A stretch of DNA of 64,000 bases, from positions 1-64,000 of the forward strand of contig JAFSJW010000017.1 of assembly GCA_017449265.1 (NCBI GenBank), written 5' to 3'. Below are positions 40,809 to 50,422 of this stretch, one piece after another. The notes below the pieces were generated by a model, which saw only the letters and a program-made list of their open reading frames with translations, had not been told where the DNA came from and made no database searches. Source of the DNA: Treponema sp. GTDB lineage: Bacteria; Spirochaetota; Spirochaetia; Treponematales; Treponemataceae. A program made the translations under genes and the position numbers. Positions within the stretch are counted from its first letter, which is position 1. Every line of letters starts with the position of its first letter.

Positions 40809-43270
40809 TATTTCACCTCACTATCTGCGATTGGAATTTTCTTAATCTTCCAGATGTCGCGAACATAATCCTCAATCGTTCTGTCGGAAGAGAATTTTCC
40901 TGAGTTAGCAATGTTGATAAGGGCTTTTCTTGCCCAGCCTTTTTTGTCCTTGTAACATTCTGCGAGTTTTTCCTGAGCTTTCGCATACAGCTCAAAGTCT
41001 GCGAGGACATAGTAAACATCAGGTCTCTGACCTTCAACGCCGTAAATGAGCGAGTCATGCAGTTCCTTGAATTCCTGGCGGCTCGGGTCGTAAGTTCCGT
41101 CAACAAGCTGCTCGACGACTTTCGCAAGCGCAGGGTTTCTCTCAAGGTATTGCTGAGGATTGTAAGAATGTTCTTTTTCCATTTTCTGGATTTCCTCAGT
41201 GAGAAGTCCGAACGGGAATCCGTTCTCCTTTCCTGCTTCCTCAAAAATCTCTATGTTCGCGCCGTCCATAGTTCCCATAGTGAGAGCACCGTTCACCATG
41301 AACTTCATGTTTGATGTTCCCGAAGCCTCTTTTCCTGCCGTGGAAATTTGCTCTGAGACATCTGCGGCAGGGAAAATTTTCTCGGCTACTGAAACGCGGT
41401 AGTTCTCAATGAACACGACGCGGAGCTTTCCGCCAACCCTGCGGTCATTGTTTATGCGCTCTGAAACTGTGTTAATCAGCTTGATGATTGATTTTGCCCT
41501 GCGGTAGCCCGATGCGGCCTTAGCCCCGAAAATGAATGTGCGTGGCGGAGGATTAAAGCTCGGGTCTTCGATGAGCTTGTTGTACAAGTACATGATATGA
41601 AGCACATTGAGAAGCTGCCTCTTGTATTCATGCAGACGCTTTACCTGAACATCAAATATTGACTCTGGGTCAAGGAACTCGTTCTGCTTGTGCTTGAGAT
41701 ACTCCACGAGAGCTTCCTTGTTGTGACGCTTGATTTGGATAAGTTCTTCAAGAGCCGCATCGTCATCAGCGAATTTCTCAAGCTCTTTGAGCTTTGTCAG
41801 GTCTTTTTCCCAGCCTGAGCCTATTCTTTTCGTAATGAAATCTGAAAGCTCCGGGTTAGAGCATTTGAGCCAGCGTCTCTGAGTAATTCCGTTTGTCTTG
41901 TTGTTGAACTTTTTCGGGTACAGCTCGTACCAGTCCTTAAGCTCCACTTTTTTCAAAAGCTCGGTGTGCAACGCGGCAACGCCGTTTACGCTGAATCCTG
42001 CGTGGATTGCAAGCCATGCCATGTAGATTTTTCCGTTGTGGATGATTGACATTCTGTTCTGCTTCTCGTAGTCGCTGGGATATTTTGCGCGGAGTTCAAT
42101 CAGGAAGCGGCGGTTGATTTCCTCAACAATCTGGTAAACGCGCGGGAGAAGGCTCTGGAATACGGAAATATCCCACTTTTCAAGAGCTTCTGCAAGAATC
42201 GTGTGGTTCGTGTAGGCGAAAGTTTTCTGAACTACAGACCATGAGTCATTCCAGCCCATGCCGTACTCGTCCATAAGGATTCGCATAAGCTCTGGGATTG
42301 CCACGACAGGATGCGTGTCGTTGAGCTGAATTACATGGAACTCGTGGAATTTAGAGAAATCAGTTCCGTAGTTGTTTACGAAGTGATGAACAAGATCCTG
42401 AAGTGATGCCGAGCAGAAGAAATACTGCTGCTTAAGGCGGAGTGCTTTTCCTTGCGGCCCGTTATCGTTCGGGTACAAGACGCGGCTTATGTTCTGGGCT
42501 TCGTTCTGTCTGAATACGGCTTCGTTGTATCTCATGTCGTTGAAGAGCTGCAGGTCGAATCCGTTCGGACTTGATGCCTGCCAGAGACGGAGCGTGTTCA
42601 CCGTGTTCGTGTCGTATCCTACGATTGGCATATCATATGGTGTGGCTGTGACTTCCTCAGCGTTCTCGATATAGAATCTGTCCTGACCGTCAGGAGTTTT
42701 TCCGTATTTTATCTCGCCCCCGAATTTTACGGTAACGGCAAGGTCACTTCGCTTGATTTCCCACGGATCTCTGTGCTTGAGCCAGTTGTCCGGATACTCA
42801 ACTTGATATCCGTTCTCAATTCTCTGCTCGAACATTCCGTATTCGTAGCGGATTCCATATCCGTGTCCGGGGTAATCCAAAGTTGCCAAGGAGTCCAAGA
42901 AGCACGCCGCAAGGCGGCCAAGACCACCGTTTCCCAAACCTGCGTCAGGCTCTTCGTCCTCAATAAGGTTGAAGTTTATGTTCATGTCTTTCAGGACTTT
43001 CTTAACTTCGTCTTTTATCCCGAGGTTTATGAGGTTGTTTGACAAAGCGCGTCCCATCAAAAATTCGGCTGAAAGATAGAAAAGCTGTTTTGTCGGTGTC
43101 TTTTCGTATTGATTTCGCGTTGCCATCCAAGCCGGCATAATCAGTTCCTGAACAGAAGCACTTACTGCATCGAAAAGGTCATGGCTGTTAGCTTGGGAAA
43201 TATCCTTTCCGTACTGGCGGCGCAAACGTGCCGAAAGATTTTCTCTGAATTTTTCTGCATCGAATTTCAT
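40808..43270 (-). CDS. glgP: Glycogen/maltodextrin phosphorylase
   Basis: An 820-residue phosphorylase that removes glucose-1-phosphate from alpha-1,4-glucans. It has GNGGLGRLAACFLDSLAT, the active-site GYGIRYEYGMFEQ, the substrate-binding HNGKIYMAWLAIHAGFSVNGVA, and the pyridoxal-phosphate lysine in EASGTSNMKFMVNGALT (about residue 665). Length and motifs are typical. It follows glgX after 20 bases and precedes a coupled pspC gene. With GlgX it degrades glycogen to sugar phosphate for glycolysis; synthesis genes are not in this window. Confidence 0.97.
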   Translation of the reverse strand: MKFDAEKFRENLSARLRRQYGKDISQANSHDLFDAVSASVQELIMPAWMATRNQYEKTPTKQLFYLSAEFLMGRALSNNLINLGIKDEVKKVLKDMNINFNLIEDEEPDAGLGNGGLGRLAACFLDSLATLDYPGHGYGIRYEYGMFEQRIENGYQVEYPDNWLKHRDPWEIKRSDLAVTVKFGGEIKYGKTPDGQDRFYIENAEEVTATPYDMPIVGYDTNTVNTLRLWQASSPNGFDLQLFNDMRYNEAVFRQNEAQNISRVLYPNDNGPQGKALRLKQQYFFCSASLQDLVHHFVNNYGTDFSKFHEFHVIQLNDTHPVVAIPELMRILMDEYGMGWNDSWSVVQKTFAYTNHTILAEALEKWDISVFQSLLPRVYQIVEEINRRFLIELRAKYPSDYEKQNRMSIIHNGKIYMAWLAIHAGFSVNGVAALHTELLKKVELKDWYELYPKKFNNKTNGITQRRWLKCSNPELSDFITKRIGSGWEKDLTKLKELEKFADDDAALEELIQIKRHNKEALVEYLKHKQNEFLDPESIFDVQVKRLHEYKRQLLNVLHIMYLYNKLIEDPSFNPPPRTFIFGAKAASGYRRAKSIIKLINTVSERINNDRRVGGKLRVVFIENYRVSVAEKIFPAADVSEQISTAGKEASGTSNMKFMVNGALTMGTMDGANIEIFEEAGKENGFPFGLLTEEIQKMEKEHSYNPQQYLERNPALAKVVEQLVDGTYDPSRQEFKELHDSLIYGVEGQRPDVYYVLADFELYAKAQEKLAECYKDKKGWARKALINIANSGKFSSDRTIEDYVRDIWKIKKIPIADSEVK

Positions 43271-43290
43271 ATTTTACTCCTATATAAAAA

Positions 43291-45423
43291 TTACTTTGCA
43301 ATTAAAACGACAATTGAATTGGCAAGAACCACATAATGCTCCTGCGAATTCAAAGATTCTTCCTGTCCGTCAAACAGTGCGCAGTTTATATGCTCCATTG
43401 ACGTGTCTATCAATCTGTACCATTTTCTGCTTGTTTTTGCGTCAATCATTGAAGGCTTCGGAATCGTAACCGTCATGTCATGGATATCCATGTTGAACGC
43501 GATGTAAAAATCATTGTCCTCAAACGGCATTTCGTCCCGCTTGATTCCTGCGGCTTTTCCACCGAGCCTGAGCGAAAGGAACCTGTTCATTTTCTTCCAG
43601 TCGGGCACAGTTCCGTCAAAGTTGAACCAAGATATGTCCGGCGGATTGTTGTTTATTGATGTGGTGGAGCCTCCGAAGAATCTGTTGCGCTGGAACACGG
43701 GGTGACGGGTCCTTAGCGCAATCAGTTTCTGAACGAAGTCCAGCATTGAGGCGTTGTTGCGCACATCGTCCCAGTTGAACCATGAAATTTCGTTGTCCTG
43801 ACAGTACGCGTTGTTGTTTCCGTTCTGAGTGCGGCGCACTTCGTCGCCGGCCACGAACATAGGTGTTCCTTGCGAAACAAAAAGCGTAGTGAAGAAATTT
43901 TTGAGCTGCCTTGTGCGTGTGCGCTCTATTTTCGGATTCAGGACGGGGCCTTCAAAACCGTAGTTGTAGCTCAGGTTGTGGTCGTTTCCGTCCCTGTTCT
44001 CCTCTCCGTTGTCGTCGTTGTGCTTGTTGTTGTATGTCACAAGGTCGTTCAGCGTGAATCCGTCGTGCGCATCAATGTAATTTATTGAGTGGGACGGATT
44101 TCTGCCCGAAATTGCGAAAAGGTCGCTTGAGCCTGAGATTCTTGTTGCAGCTTCTGTGGAAGTAAATTCATCGCCGCGGATGAATTTCCTGATTCCGTCG
44201 CGATAGTGGTCGTTCCATTCGCACCACCTTCCGCCTGGAAAGCCTCCTATCTGGTACGCGCCGCCGCAGTCCCAAGGCTCTGCTATGATTTTTGTGTTGC
44301 GCAGAATTGAATCTTCGGCGATTCTCGAAGTGAGAGGGCAGCTTGTCATCAAAAAGCCTTTCTGGTCGCGCGTAAGCTCTGAGGCAAGGTCAAAGCGGAA
44401 TCCGTCAACATGCATCTCAAGAGCCCAGTATCTAAGGCAGGAGATTATGAAGTCGGCCACAATCGGGTGGTTCGCGTTCACGGCGTTTCCGCAGCCTGAG
44501 AAATTCATATAGTACTCGGGGTGGTCATGGACAAGATGATAGAAAATACTGTTGTCGAAGCCACGGAAGTTGAGCGTAATACCGCGTTCATTTCCTTCGG
44601 CAGTGTGGTTGAAAACGACATCCAAGATTACTTCTATTCCTGCGTTGTGGAATGCCTTTACCATATCCTTGAACTCGCGGACGGCTCCGCCCGGGCTTCT
44701 GTCGAATGCGTATGATGTTTTTGGCGCAAAAAAGCCAATCGTGGAGTAGCCCCAGAAATTCTTGAGCCGTGCCCCTGTGCGCGGATTCGTGTTTGAGTTC
44801 TCATACTCATCGAATTCAAAGACAGGAAGAAGCTCCACGGCCGTTATTCCAAGCTCCTGCAAGTACGGGATTTTTTCAGTAAGCCCCAGATATGTTCCGG
44901 GATGCTCTACGCCGCTCGTCGGAGAAGCGGTGAAGCCCTTTACATGAAGCTCGTAAATTATTGACTTGTGCAAAGGCGTTGCAAGCGGCTTGTCGTCTTC
45001 CCAGTCATAATCCTCATCGTCAATGACTATGCACTTGGGGGCTTTTGACATTGCCCTTATTTTTCCAGGCTTTATGTACCTGAAAACTGAACCGTGAGTG
45101 AATGCTTTTGCCCTTGGGTCAAAAAGATACTGCTTTGAGTCGAAACGGAAACCTTTCTCCGGCTCGAAAGGTCCTTCCGCCCTGTAAAGATAAAGGGCGC
45201 CTGGCTGAAGTCCTTGGACGAAGACATGCCAAGTGTCTCCCGTCCTGTTTGTTTTTGGGTCAAGTTCTATTGTCTGGAACGGTGTTTCATCATCTGCTTT
45301 TTCAAAAAGCTCAAGGAAAATTTTAGTTGCGTTCCTTGAAAAGACAGAGAAATAAACTCCGCGCACGGTAATTGATGTTCCGTACTCAAGAGGTTTACCC
45401 GGTAAAATCGTATAAGCGTCCAT
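43291..45423 (-). CDS. glgX: Glycogen debranching enzyme GlgX (isoamylase type)
   Basis: A 710-residue GH13 debranching enzyme. The N-terminal CBM48-like domain (about 1-150) is followed by the catalytic barrel with DVVFNHTAEGNE, VDGFRFDLASEL (nucleophile Asp), IAEPWDCGG (acid/base Glu) and NYIDAHDGFTLNDLV. GlgX cuts alpha-1,6 branches left by the phosphorylase. The start at 45423 (MDAYTILPGKPLEYG) is the family N-terminus; an ATG 14 codons upstream gives an unrelated extension. First gene of glgX-glgP-pspC. Confidence 0.95.
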   Translation of the reverse strand: MDAYTILPGKPLEYGTSITVRGVYFSVFSRNATKIFLELFEKADDETPFQTIELDPKTNRTGDTWHVFVQGLQPGALYLYRAEGPFEPEKGFRFDSKQYLFDPRAKAFTHGSVFRYIKPGKIRAMSKAPKCIVIDDEDYDWEDDKPLATPLHKSIIYELHVKGFTASPTSGVEHPGTYLGLTEKIPYLQELGITAVELLPVFEFDEYENSNTNPRTGARLKNFWGYSTIGFFAPKTSYAFDRSPGGAVREFKDMVKAFHNAGIEVILDVVFNHTAEGNERGITLNFRGFDNSIFYHLVHDHPEYYMNFSGCGNAVNANHPIVADFIISCLRYWALEMHVDGFRFDLASELTRDQKGFLMTSCPLTSRIAEDSILRNTKIIAEPWDCGGAYQIGGFPGGRWCEWNDHYRDGIRKFIRGDEFTSTEAATRISGSSDLFAISGRNPSHSINYIDAHDGFTLNDLVTYNNKHNDDNGEENRDGNDHNLSYNYGFEGPVLNPKIERTRTRQLKNFFTTLFVSQGTPMFVAGDEVRRTQNGNNNAYCQDNEISWFNWDDVRNNASMLDFVQKLIALRTRHPVFQRNRFFGGSTTSINNNPPDISWFNFDGTVPDWKKMNRFLSLRLGGKAAGIKRDEMPFEDNDFYIAFNMDIHDMTVTIPKPSMIDAKTSRKWYRLIDTSMEHINCALFDGQEESLNSQEHYVVLANSIVVLIAK

Positions 45424-45483
45424 AATTATTCCATTGTAGCATGAAATATTTGATAAATCCAACAAATATTTTTAAAGATTCTA

Positions 45484-46161
45484 TTAATGAAACCTTTCAA
45501 AATCGTTCATAAAAGTATCAAGAAACGCCTGATTCTCCGTGTCGGTTCCGCTATTTTTCTGAATTCCGTCAAATTTCAGAAAATGGCTCACATATTTTCC
45601 GATTGCGTCACATTCGATGTTCACAATCTGTCCTTCCTGCATTGAAGAAAGAGTCGTTTCCCTCCATGTGTGCGGAATCACCGCCACTGAAAAAAGCACT
45701 TCGGAGCCGTAGTCCGCGTTTGCCACGGTAAGGCTTATTCCGTCAATTGCAACTGAGCCTTTTTCGATTATGAACTTTCCAAGCTCCGGAGAAACGCGTA
45801 TAGCCATGTTCATTGCGTTCCCCTCTTTTTCCGCGCCGAGGAAAGTGCCAGTCCCGTCTATGTGACCCGACACAATATGCCCGCCGAATCTTCCGTTGGC
45901 AGGCATGGCGCGCTCAAGGTTCACTTCCGAGCCGTGGGAAAGAGTGCCGAGGGAAGTGCGGCGGAATGTTTCCGGGGTAACATCGGCAGTGAAGGATGTG
46001 GTGGTGTGGCTGGTGACGGTAAGACAAGTTCCGTTCACTGCCACGCTCTCGCCAAGGGTAAGTTCCGCAGCGAAGGGGCAGGTGATGGCAAGCGCGAGGG
46101 ACGACGCATTCTGTGAAATTGATTCGACTTTTCCGAGTGATTCGATAATGCCTGTGAACAT
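45484..46161 (-). CDS. ribE: Riboflavin synthase alpha chain
   Basis: A 225-residue enzyme with two similar lumazine-binding halves: MFTGIIESLGKVE...SVAVNGTCLTVTS (1-90) and GHIVSGHIDGTG...SVAIDGISLTVAN (95-185). It makes riboflavin from two molecules of 6,7-dimethyl-8-ribityllumazine. The last 25 residues extend past the usual end. The start is taken at the canonical MFTGII; an ATG two codons earlier (46167) is equally possible. No other rib gene is adjacent. It lies at the edge of the AT-rich restriction-modification island, transcribed away from it. Confidence 0.95.
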   Translation of the reverse strand: MFTGIIESLGKVESISQNASSLALAITCPFAAELTLGESVAVNGTCLTVTSHTTTSFTADVTPETFRRTSLGTLSHGSEVNLERAMPANGRFGGHIVSGHIDGTGTFLGAEKEGNAMNMAIRVSPELGKFIIEKGSVAIDGISLTVANADYGSEVLFSVAVIPHTWRETTLSSMQEGQIVNIECDAIGKYVSHFLKFDGIQKNSGTDTENQAFLDTFMNDFERFH

Positions 46162-46229
46162 ATCCATAGTTTCATGCCAAAACTTCGGTCTGTCAAGGAA
46201 AATTCTATGTGTGGTGGTGGGGGAGGGAG

Positions 46230-46243
46230 TTGACTTTTGTCAA
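46230..46243. promoter_or_regulatory. Palindrome upstream of methyltransferase gene
   Basis: TTGAC-TTTT-GTCAA, a perfect five-base inverted repeat 65 bases before the methyltransferase start. It could be an operator or part of a -35 region; no controller gene is present. Confidence 0.3.
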
Positions 46244-46307
46244 TGATAGGCAAAAAAAGAAAAATAATGTATAGTGTTTAGTATATTTTTTTGTTTCAGG
46301 TGTGTGG

Positions 46308-47621
46308 ATGCAAGATGCAAAACTAATAAAATTCATAGATTTGTTCGCTGGAATAGGGGGAATTCGTAAGGGATTTGAACTTGCCTGTTCAGAACTCGGA
46401 TTTTCTGCGCATTGTGTTTTTACTTCTGAGATAAAACCCTATGCAATTGATGTTTTGAAACAAAATCACCCTGATGAAACTATAAGTGGCGACATTACAA
46501 AAATAGAAAGTTCTGAGATTCCTGATTTTGATTTTTTACTTGGTGGATTCCCGTGTCAGGCCTTTTCTGCCGCTGGCAAAAGACTTGGTTTTGAAGATAC
46601 AAGAGGAACACTTTTTTTTGAAGTAGAGAGAATTTTGAGAGAAAAAAAACCGAAAGGCTTTCTTCTCGAAAATGTTGAAGGTCTAGTAAATCATGATAAG
46701 AAGAATCCAAAAGATAAAATAGGAAGGACTCTTTCCATTATTTTGGAACATTTAACTTTACTTGGATATAAAGTAAATTGGCGTGTTTTGAATGCAAAGG
46801 ATTTCGGTGTTCCGCAAGACAGAAAAAGAATATACATTACAGGAAGTTTTGTTGAACAACCTAATTTGGAAAATTTTGAGAAAAAAAAATCGGAACTTTC
46901 TGATATTCTTGAAAAAGGGCTTTCTGTTTCTGACAGTAAATTCGTAAATCTTATACTTTCTCATTATTCAGTGGAACAGTTGTACGGAATGTCTATAAAA
47001 GATAAACGAGGTGGAGAGAATAATATTCACAGCTGGGATATTGACTATAAAGGAAAGACTTCAAAACAAGAGAAAGAATTTCTTAATTTGCTTTTGAAAG
47101 AGCGTCGAAAAAAGAAGTGGGCGGCAGAATACGGAATTGATTGGATGGACGGAATGCCGCTTACAATCGATATGATTCGCAATTTTTATAATGCAGATAA
47201 TCTTGAAGATATGCTTGAAGATTTAGTCTCAAAAAAATATCTCAAAAAAGAACACCCAAAGAGGAAAGTCGGTAACAAGAGAGTTCAGGATGATTTACTT
47301 CCTCTTGGCTACAATATTGTTGCAGGAAAAATGTCTTATGAAGTCGCAAAAGTTTTAGATCCAAAAGGTATTGCACCTACTCTTGTGGCAATGGATATGG
47401 AACATCTTTTTGTCGGTGATGGAACAGGAATACGAAAATTGTCGTTAAGAGAAGGATTGAGACTTTTCGGCTATCCCGATGATTTTAAATTTAATGTAAA
47501 TTTAAAGGATGGATATGATTTACTAGGAAATACGGTTGTTGTTCCTGTAATTAAACAAGTCGCTTTGCGTGTTTTGAAAATATGTGTAGGAGGGATGAAA
47601 AATGAAAGTGAATGCGCTTAA
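46308..47621 (+). CDS. DNA (cytosine-5) methyltransferase of type II R-M system
   Basis: A 437-residue C5-methyltransferase. Motif I FIDLFAGIGGIRKGFE, motif IV GGFPCQAFSAAGKR with the catalytic Cys, motif VI ENVEGL, motif VIII QDRKRIYI and motif X near the C-terminus (LLGNTVVVPV) are in order, and the target-recognition region lies about 205-350. It would protect host DNA from the partner nuclease, encoded with a 20-base overlap. The coding sequence is clearly more AT-rich than its neighbours, suggesting recent acquisition. Start at ATG 46308; a GTG two codons earlier also fits. Confidence 0.95.
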   Translation: MQDAKLIKFIDLFAGIGGIRKGFELACSELGFSAHCVFTSEIKPYAIDVLKQNHPDETISGDITKIESSEIPDFDFLLGGFPCQAFSAAGKRLGFEDTRGTLFFEVERILREKKPKGFLLENVEGLVNHDKKNPKDKIGRTLSIILEHLTLLGYKVNWRVLNAKDFGVPQDRKRIYITGSFVEQPNLENFEKKKSELSDILEKGLSVSDSKFVNLILSHYSVEQLYGMSIKDKRGGENNIHSWDIDYKGKTSKQEKEFLNLLLKERRKKKWAAEYGIDWMDGMPLTIDMIRNFYNADNLEDMLEDLVSKKYLKKEHPKRKVGNKRVQDDLLPLGYNIVAGKMSYEVAKVLDPKGIAPTLVAMDMEHLFVGDGTGIRKLSLREGLRLFGYPDDFKFNVNLKDGYDLLGNTVVVPVIKQVALRVLKICVGGMKNESECA

Positions 47622-48330
47622 AGTTTATGAAAAGTTACTTGATGAAGATAAATTGCTAGAAATTGAGGGACAAATAAAATTCTTTTTAGGCGATGTAGAT
47701 ATCATTGTAAAGCAAAAAGATGTTGTCGGAAACATAATACAGGAATGGCTTCAAGGCTGGATGGATAAGCGTGGTATTGAATATGCCTTGAATGATAATA
47801 CACAGATGCCACCTGATTTCTTTCTTAACCCAGAAGATAAGACGAATGACTTATTAGAAGTAAAGGCATTCAATCGTTCTGCGAGTCCTGGATTTGATAT
47901 AGCTGATTTCAGAATGTATGAGGAAGAAATCATTGAGAAGCCTTATATGCTGAATGTGGATTATTTGATTTTTGGTTATGATATGAGCGATGAAGGTGTC
48001 GTAACTATAAAAGACTTGTGGATAAAAAAAGTTTGGGAAATAACGCGGAGAATGGAAGGTTGGCCAATTAATTTGCAAGTTAAACAGGGGGTTGTTCATA
48101 AAATTAGACCTGGGGTTTGGTACAGCGACAGACCGGGTAATATTCCAATGTTCAGGCGGATGGAAGATTTTATTTCTGCGATTGAAGAGACTGTCTACAA
48201 AAATCCGAAAACGCATGAAAACGCCGCAAGTTGGCGAGACAGTTTCATCAAGAGTTATAAGAAATTCTATGGTGTAAAACTTGATATTCCTCGATGGCAA
48301 GAAATTTCTTCTCAATATGAAATAAAATAG
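47602..48330 (+). CDS. Type II restriction endonuclease, NgoBV/NlaIV-like
   Basis: A 242-residue nuclease. The core PPDFFLNPEDKTNDLLEVKAFN (about residues 72-93) has the PD...(D/E)xK catalytic pattern, and the flanking sequence (WLQGWMDKRGIEY; GFDIADFRMY) resembles the NgoBV family, whose members cut GGNNCC. The pairing with a C5-methyltransferase agrees. Its start overlaps the methyltransferase by 20 bases, with GGAGGG seven bases upstream. AT-rich like its partner. GGNNCC sites (for example GGATCC, GGTACC, GGCGCC) do occur in the window, so if the specificity is right they must be methylated. Confidence 0.8.
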   Translation: MKVNALKVYEKLLDEDKLLEIEGQIKFFLGDVDIIVKQKDVVGNIIQEWLQGWMDKRGIEYALNDNTQMPPDFFLNPEDKTNDLLEVKAFNRSASPGFDIADFRMYEEEIIEKPYMLNVDYLIFGYDMSDEGVVTIKDLWIKKVWEITRRMEGWPINLQVKQGVVHKIRPGVWYSDRPGNIPMFRRMEDFISAIEETVYKNPKTHENAASWRDSFIKSYKKFYGVKLDIPRWQEISSQYEIK

Positions 48331-48390
48331 CACTGCCGTTTTATCGTGTTTTCGCTTTTCTGTGTAAGGTGTGCTACAATTAAATTCATT

Positions 48391-50289
48391 ATGGAAAATA
48401 AAAAATATCTTTCAGTTCTGGCTAGGCAGTACCCGACGGAACTTTCAGTAATAAACGAAATCGTTAATCTTCAATCAATCATGACGCTCCCAAAAGGGAC
48501 GGAGCATTTTTTGACCGACATCCACGGCGAGAACGAGCAGTTCAGCCATGTTCTTAGAAACGGCTCGGGGTCAATACGGGCAAAAATCGATGAAGTTTTC
48601 GGGAACACGGAGACGCAGAATGTCAAGCGAAGCCTTGCGACTCTCATCTATTATCCGAAGGAAAAGCTGGAGCTTGTGAAGCAGTCAGAAAGCGATATGG
48701 CTGACTGGTACGCCGTTACGCTCCACAGGCTTGTCGCCATGCTCCGCCGCGTATCGTCCAAGTACACGAGGTCAAAAGTGCGCAAGGCGATGCCGGAGGA
48801 TTTTGCTTATCTAATAGAAGAACTTATCACCGAGAAAGAGGAGATAATCGACAAACAGGGCTACTACAACCAGATTATTCAGACTGTAATCAGAATTGGG
48901 GCGGCCGATTCGCTCATCGAGACGCTTTGCAATCTTATCCAGCGTCTTGTGATTGACCATCTGCACATAATCGGGGATGTGTTTGACCGCGGACCAGGGC
49001 CTCATATTATCATGGACACGCTTTTGTCATATCACTCCCTGGACATCCAGTGGGGAAACCACGATGTTGTATGGATGGGGGCGGCTTCGGGCGATAGAGC
49101 TTGCATTGCCAATGTGGTGCGGCTTTGCGCAAGGTACAATAATCTTGATGTTCTGGAGGAGGGCTACGGAATCAATCTTACGCCGCTGGTCACGTTCACT
49201 ATGCGCCACTACGGAAAGATGGACAGGCACGCGGTACACAGGGCAATATCAATAATCCAGTTCAAAATTGAGGATGCTCTTATCAGGGAAAATCCTGAGT
49301 TCGGAATGGAAAACAGGCTTATCCTTGATAAAATCGATTTTGAAAAAAAGACGATTCTAATCGACGGAAAAGAGTGGAGCTTGAACGTGAAGGATTTTTC
49401 CCTTGATATGCCCACCGTTGACCCGAAAAATCCCGCAAAACTCACAGAGGACGAGGAGATTGTCTTGAATCGTCTCATCTATTCGTTCACGCACTGCGAA
49501 AAGCTTCAGCGTCATGTGAAATTCTTGTACCGCAAGGGAAACTTGTACAAAGTGTTCAACGGAAATCTTCTTTACCACGGCTGTATGCCGCTTGATTCTG
49601 AGGGAAATTTCCTTCCTGTGACGATTTTCGGGCGTGAGTTCCGCGGGAAGGCTTTGTACGACGAGCTGGAAAAATGGGCCAGAAAAGGGTACTTCGCAAA
49701 ATCCGGGAGCGAGGAGCGCGAAAAAGGCGGGCATATCATGTGGTATTTGTGGGAAGGTCCAAAATCGCCTTTGTTCGGAAAGGACAAGATGGCAACATTC
49801 GAGAATATGTTCATTGACGACAAGGCTGCGAGCAAGGAGCGGAAAAACCACTACTACGACGAGGTTGAGGACGAGGCTACGGTTGATAAAATCCTTTCTG
49901 AATTCGGGCTTGACCCAAAAACGAGCCATATCGTGAACGGACATGTCCCGCAGGAGGTGAAAAAAGGCGACAGCCCCATAAAGTGCGGAGGAAAACTTCT
50001 TATAATCGACGGAGGATTTGCGGCTGCGTACCACGAAAAGACCGGAATCGCGGGCTACACCCTCGTGTGCAATTCCTACGGGCTAAGGCTTGTAGTTCAC
50101 GAGAAATTCACCAATACGGAGAATGTAATCCTGAACGACAGCGACATTGTTTCCGACACAATCATCGTGGAGAAGTTTCCTAACAGGCTGTATGTTTCAG
50201 ACACCGACAACGGCAAGGAGATTCAGGCTCAGATTGACGAGCTGGAGGAACTTTTGCGCGCGTATCGGAGCGGATTCATCGCGCAATAA
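48391..50289 (+). CDS. fbp: Fructose-1,6-bisphosphatase class III
   Basis: A 632-residue enzyme of the Firmicutes-type class III family, removing the 1-phosphate of fructose-1,6-bisphosphate in gluconeogenesis. It has a calcineurin-like metal site: LTDIHGENEQF (about 44), IGDVFDRGPGPH (about 192) and WGNHDVVWMGAA (about 217). Length is typical. The start at 48391 (MENKKYLSVLARQYPTELS) is the family N-terminus; upstream sequence in frame is unrelated. No ribosome site; a TACAAT lies ten bases before the ATG. Confidence 0.94.
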   Translation: MENKKYLSVLARQYPTELSVINEIVNLQSIMTLPKGTEHFLTDIHGENEQFSHVLRNGSGSIRAKIDEVFGNTETQNVKRSLATLIYYPKEKLELVKQSESDMADWYAVTLHRLVAMLRRVSSKYTRSKVRKAMPEDFAYLIEELITEKEEIIDKQGYYNQIIQTVIRIGAADSLIETLCNLIQRLVIDHLHIIGDVFDRGPGPHIIMDTLLSYHSLDIQWGNHDVVWMGAASGDRACIANVVRLCARYNNLDVLEEGYGINLTPLVTFTMRHYGKMDRHAVHRAISIIQFKIEDALIRENPEFGMENRLILDKIDFEKKTILIDGKEWSLNVKDFSLDMPTVDPKNPAKLTEDEEIVLNRLIYSFTHCEKLQRHVKFLYRKGNLYKVFNGNLLYHGCMPLDSEGNFLPVTIFGREFRGKALYDELEKWARKGYFAKSGSEEREKGGHIMWYLWEGPKSPLFGKDKMATFENMFIDDKAASKERKNHYYDEVEDEATVDKILSEFGLDPKTSHIVNGHVPQEVKKGDSPIKCGGKLLIIDGGFAAAYHEKTGIAGYTLVCNSYGLRLVVHEKFTNTENVILNDSDIVSDTIIVEKFPNRLYVSDTDNGKEIQAQIDELEELLRAYRSGFIAQ

Positions 50290-50294
50290 GACTC

Positions 50295-50347
50295 GCACTT
50301 TTGAGCTTCGCCAAAAGTGGCCGAGATTTTGCTACACAAAATCTCGC
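50295..50347. repeat. Twin-hairpin element (copy 3, looser)
   Basis: CACTTTTG/CAAAAGTG and GAGATTTTG/CAAAATCTC stems are joined by GC with a GTGGCC junction, as in the other two elements. It lies between fbp and the repeat lipoprotein, about 75 bases before that start. Confidence 0.65.
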
Positions 50348-50422
50348 AGAACGAATTGCTGACAAATCCTATATTTAGTGTTAAAATACCCTTATCTATC
50401 TTTATTCTGAGGAGAATCCATT

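Noticed and set aside
46230-46260. Controller-protein (C-box) site of the R-M system
   Set aside because: A short TTGAC/GTCAA palindrome exists, but no controller gene is present, so it is listed only as a low-confidence site.
49357-50034. Reverse-strand frame of 225 codons inside fbp
   Set aside because: Antisense of a conserved enzyme gene; no start signal and no family.
50317-50422. Extension of the lipoprotein frame upstream to a GTG
   Set aside because: No ribosome site, not signal-like, and it passes through a twin-hairpin element; the ATG at 50423 with AGGAG explains the lipoprotein better.
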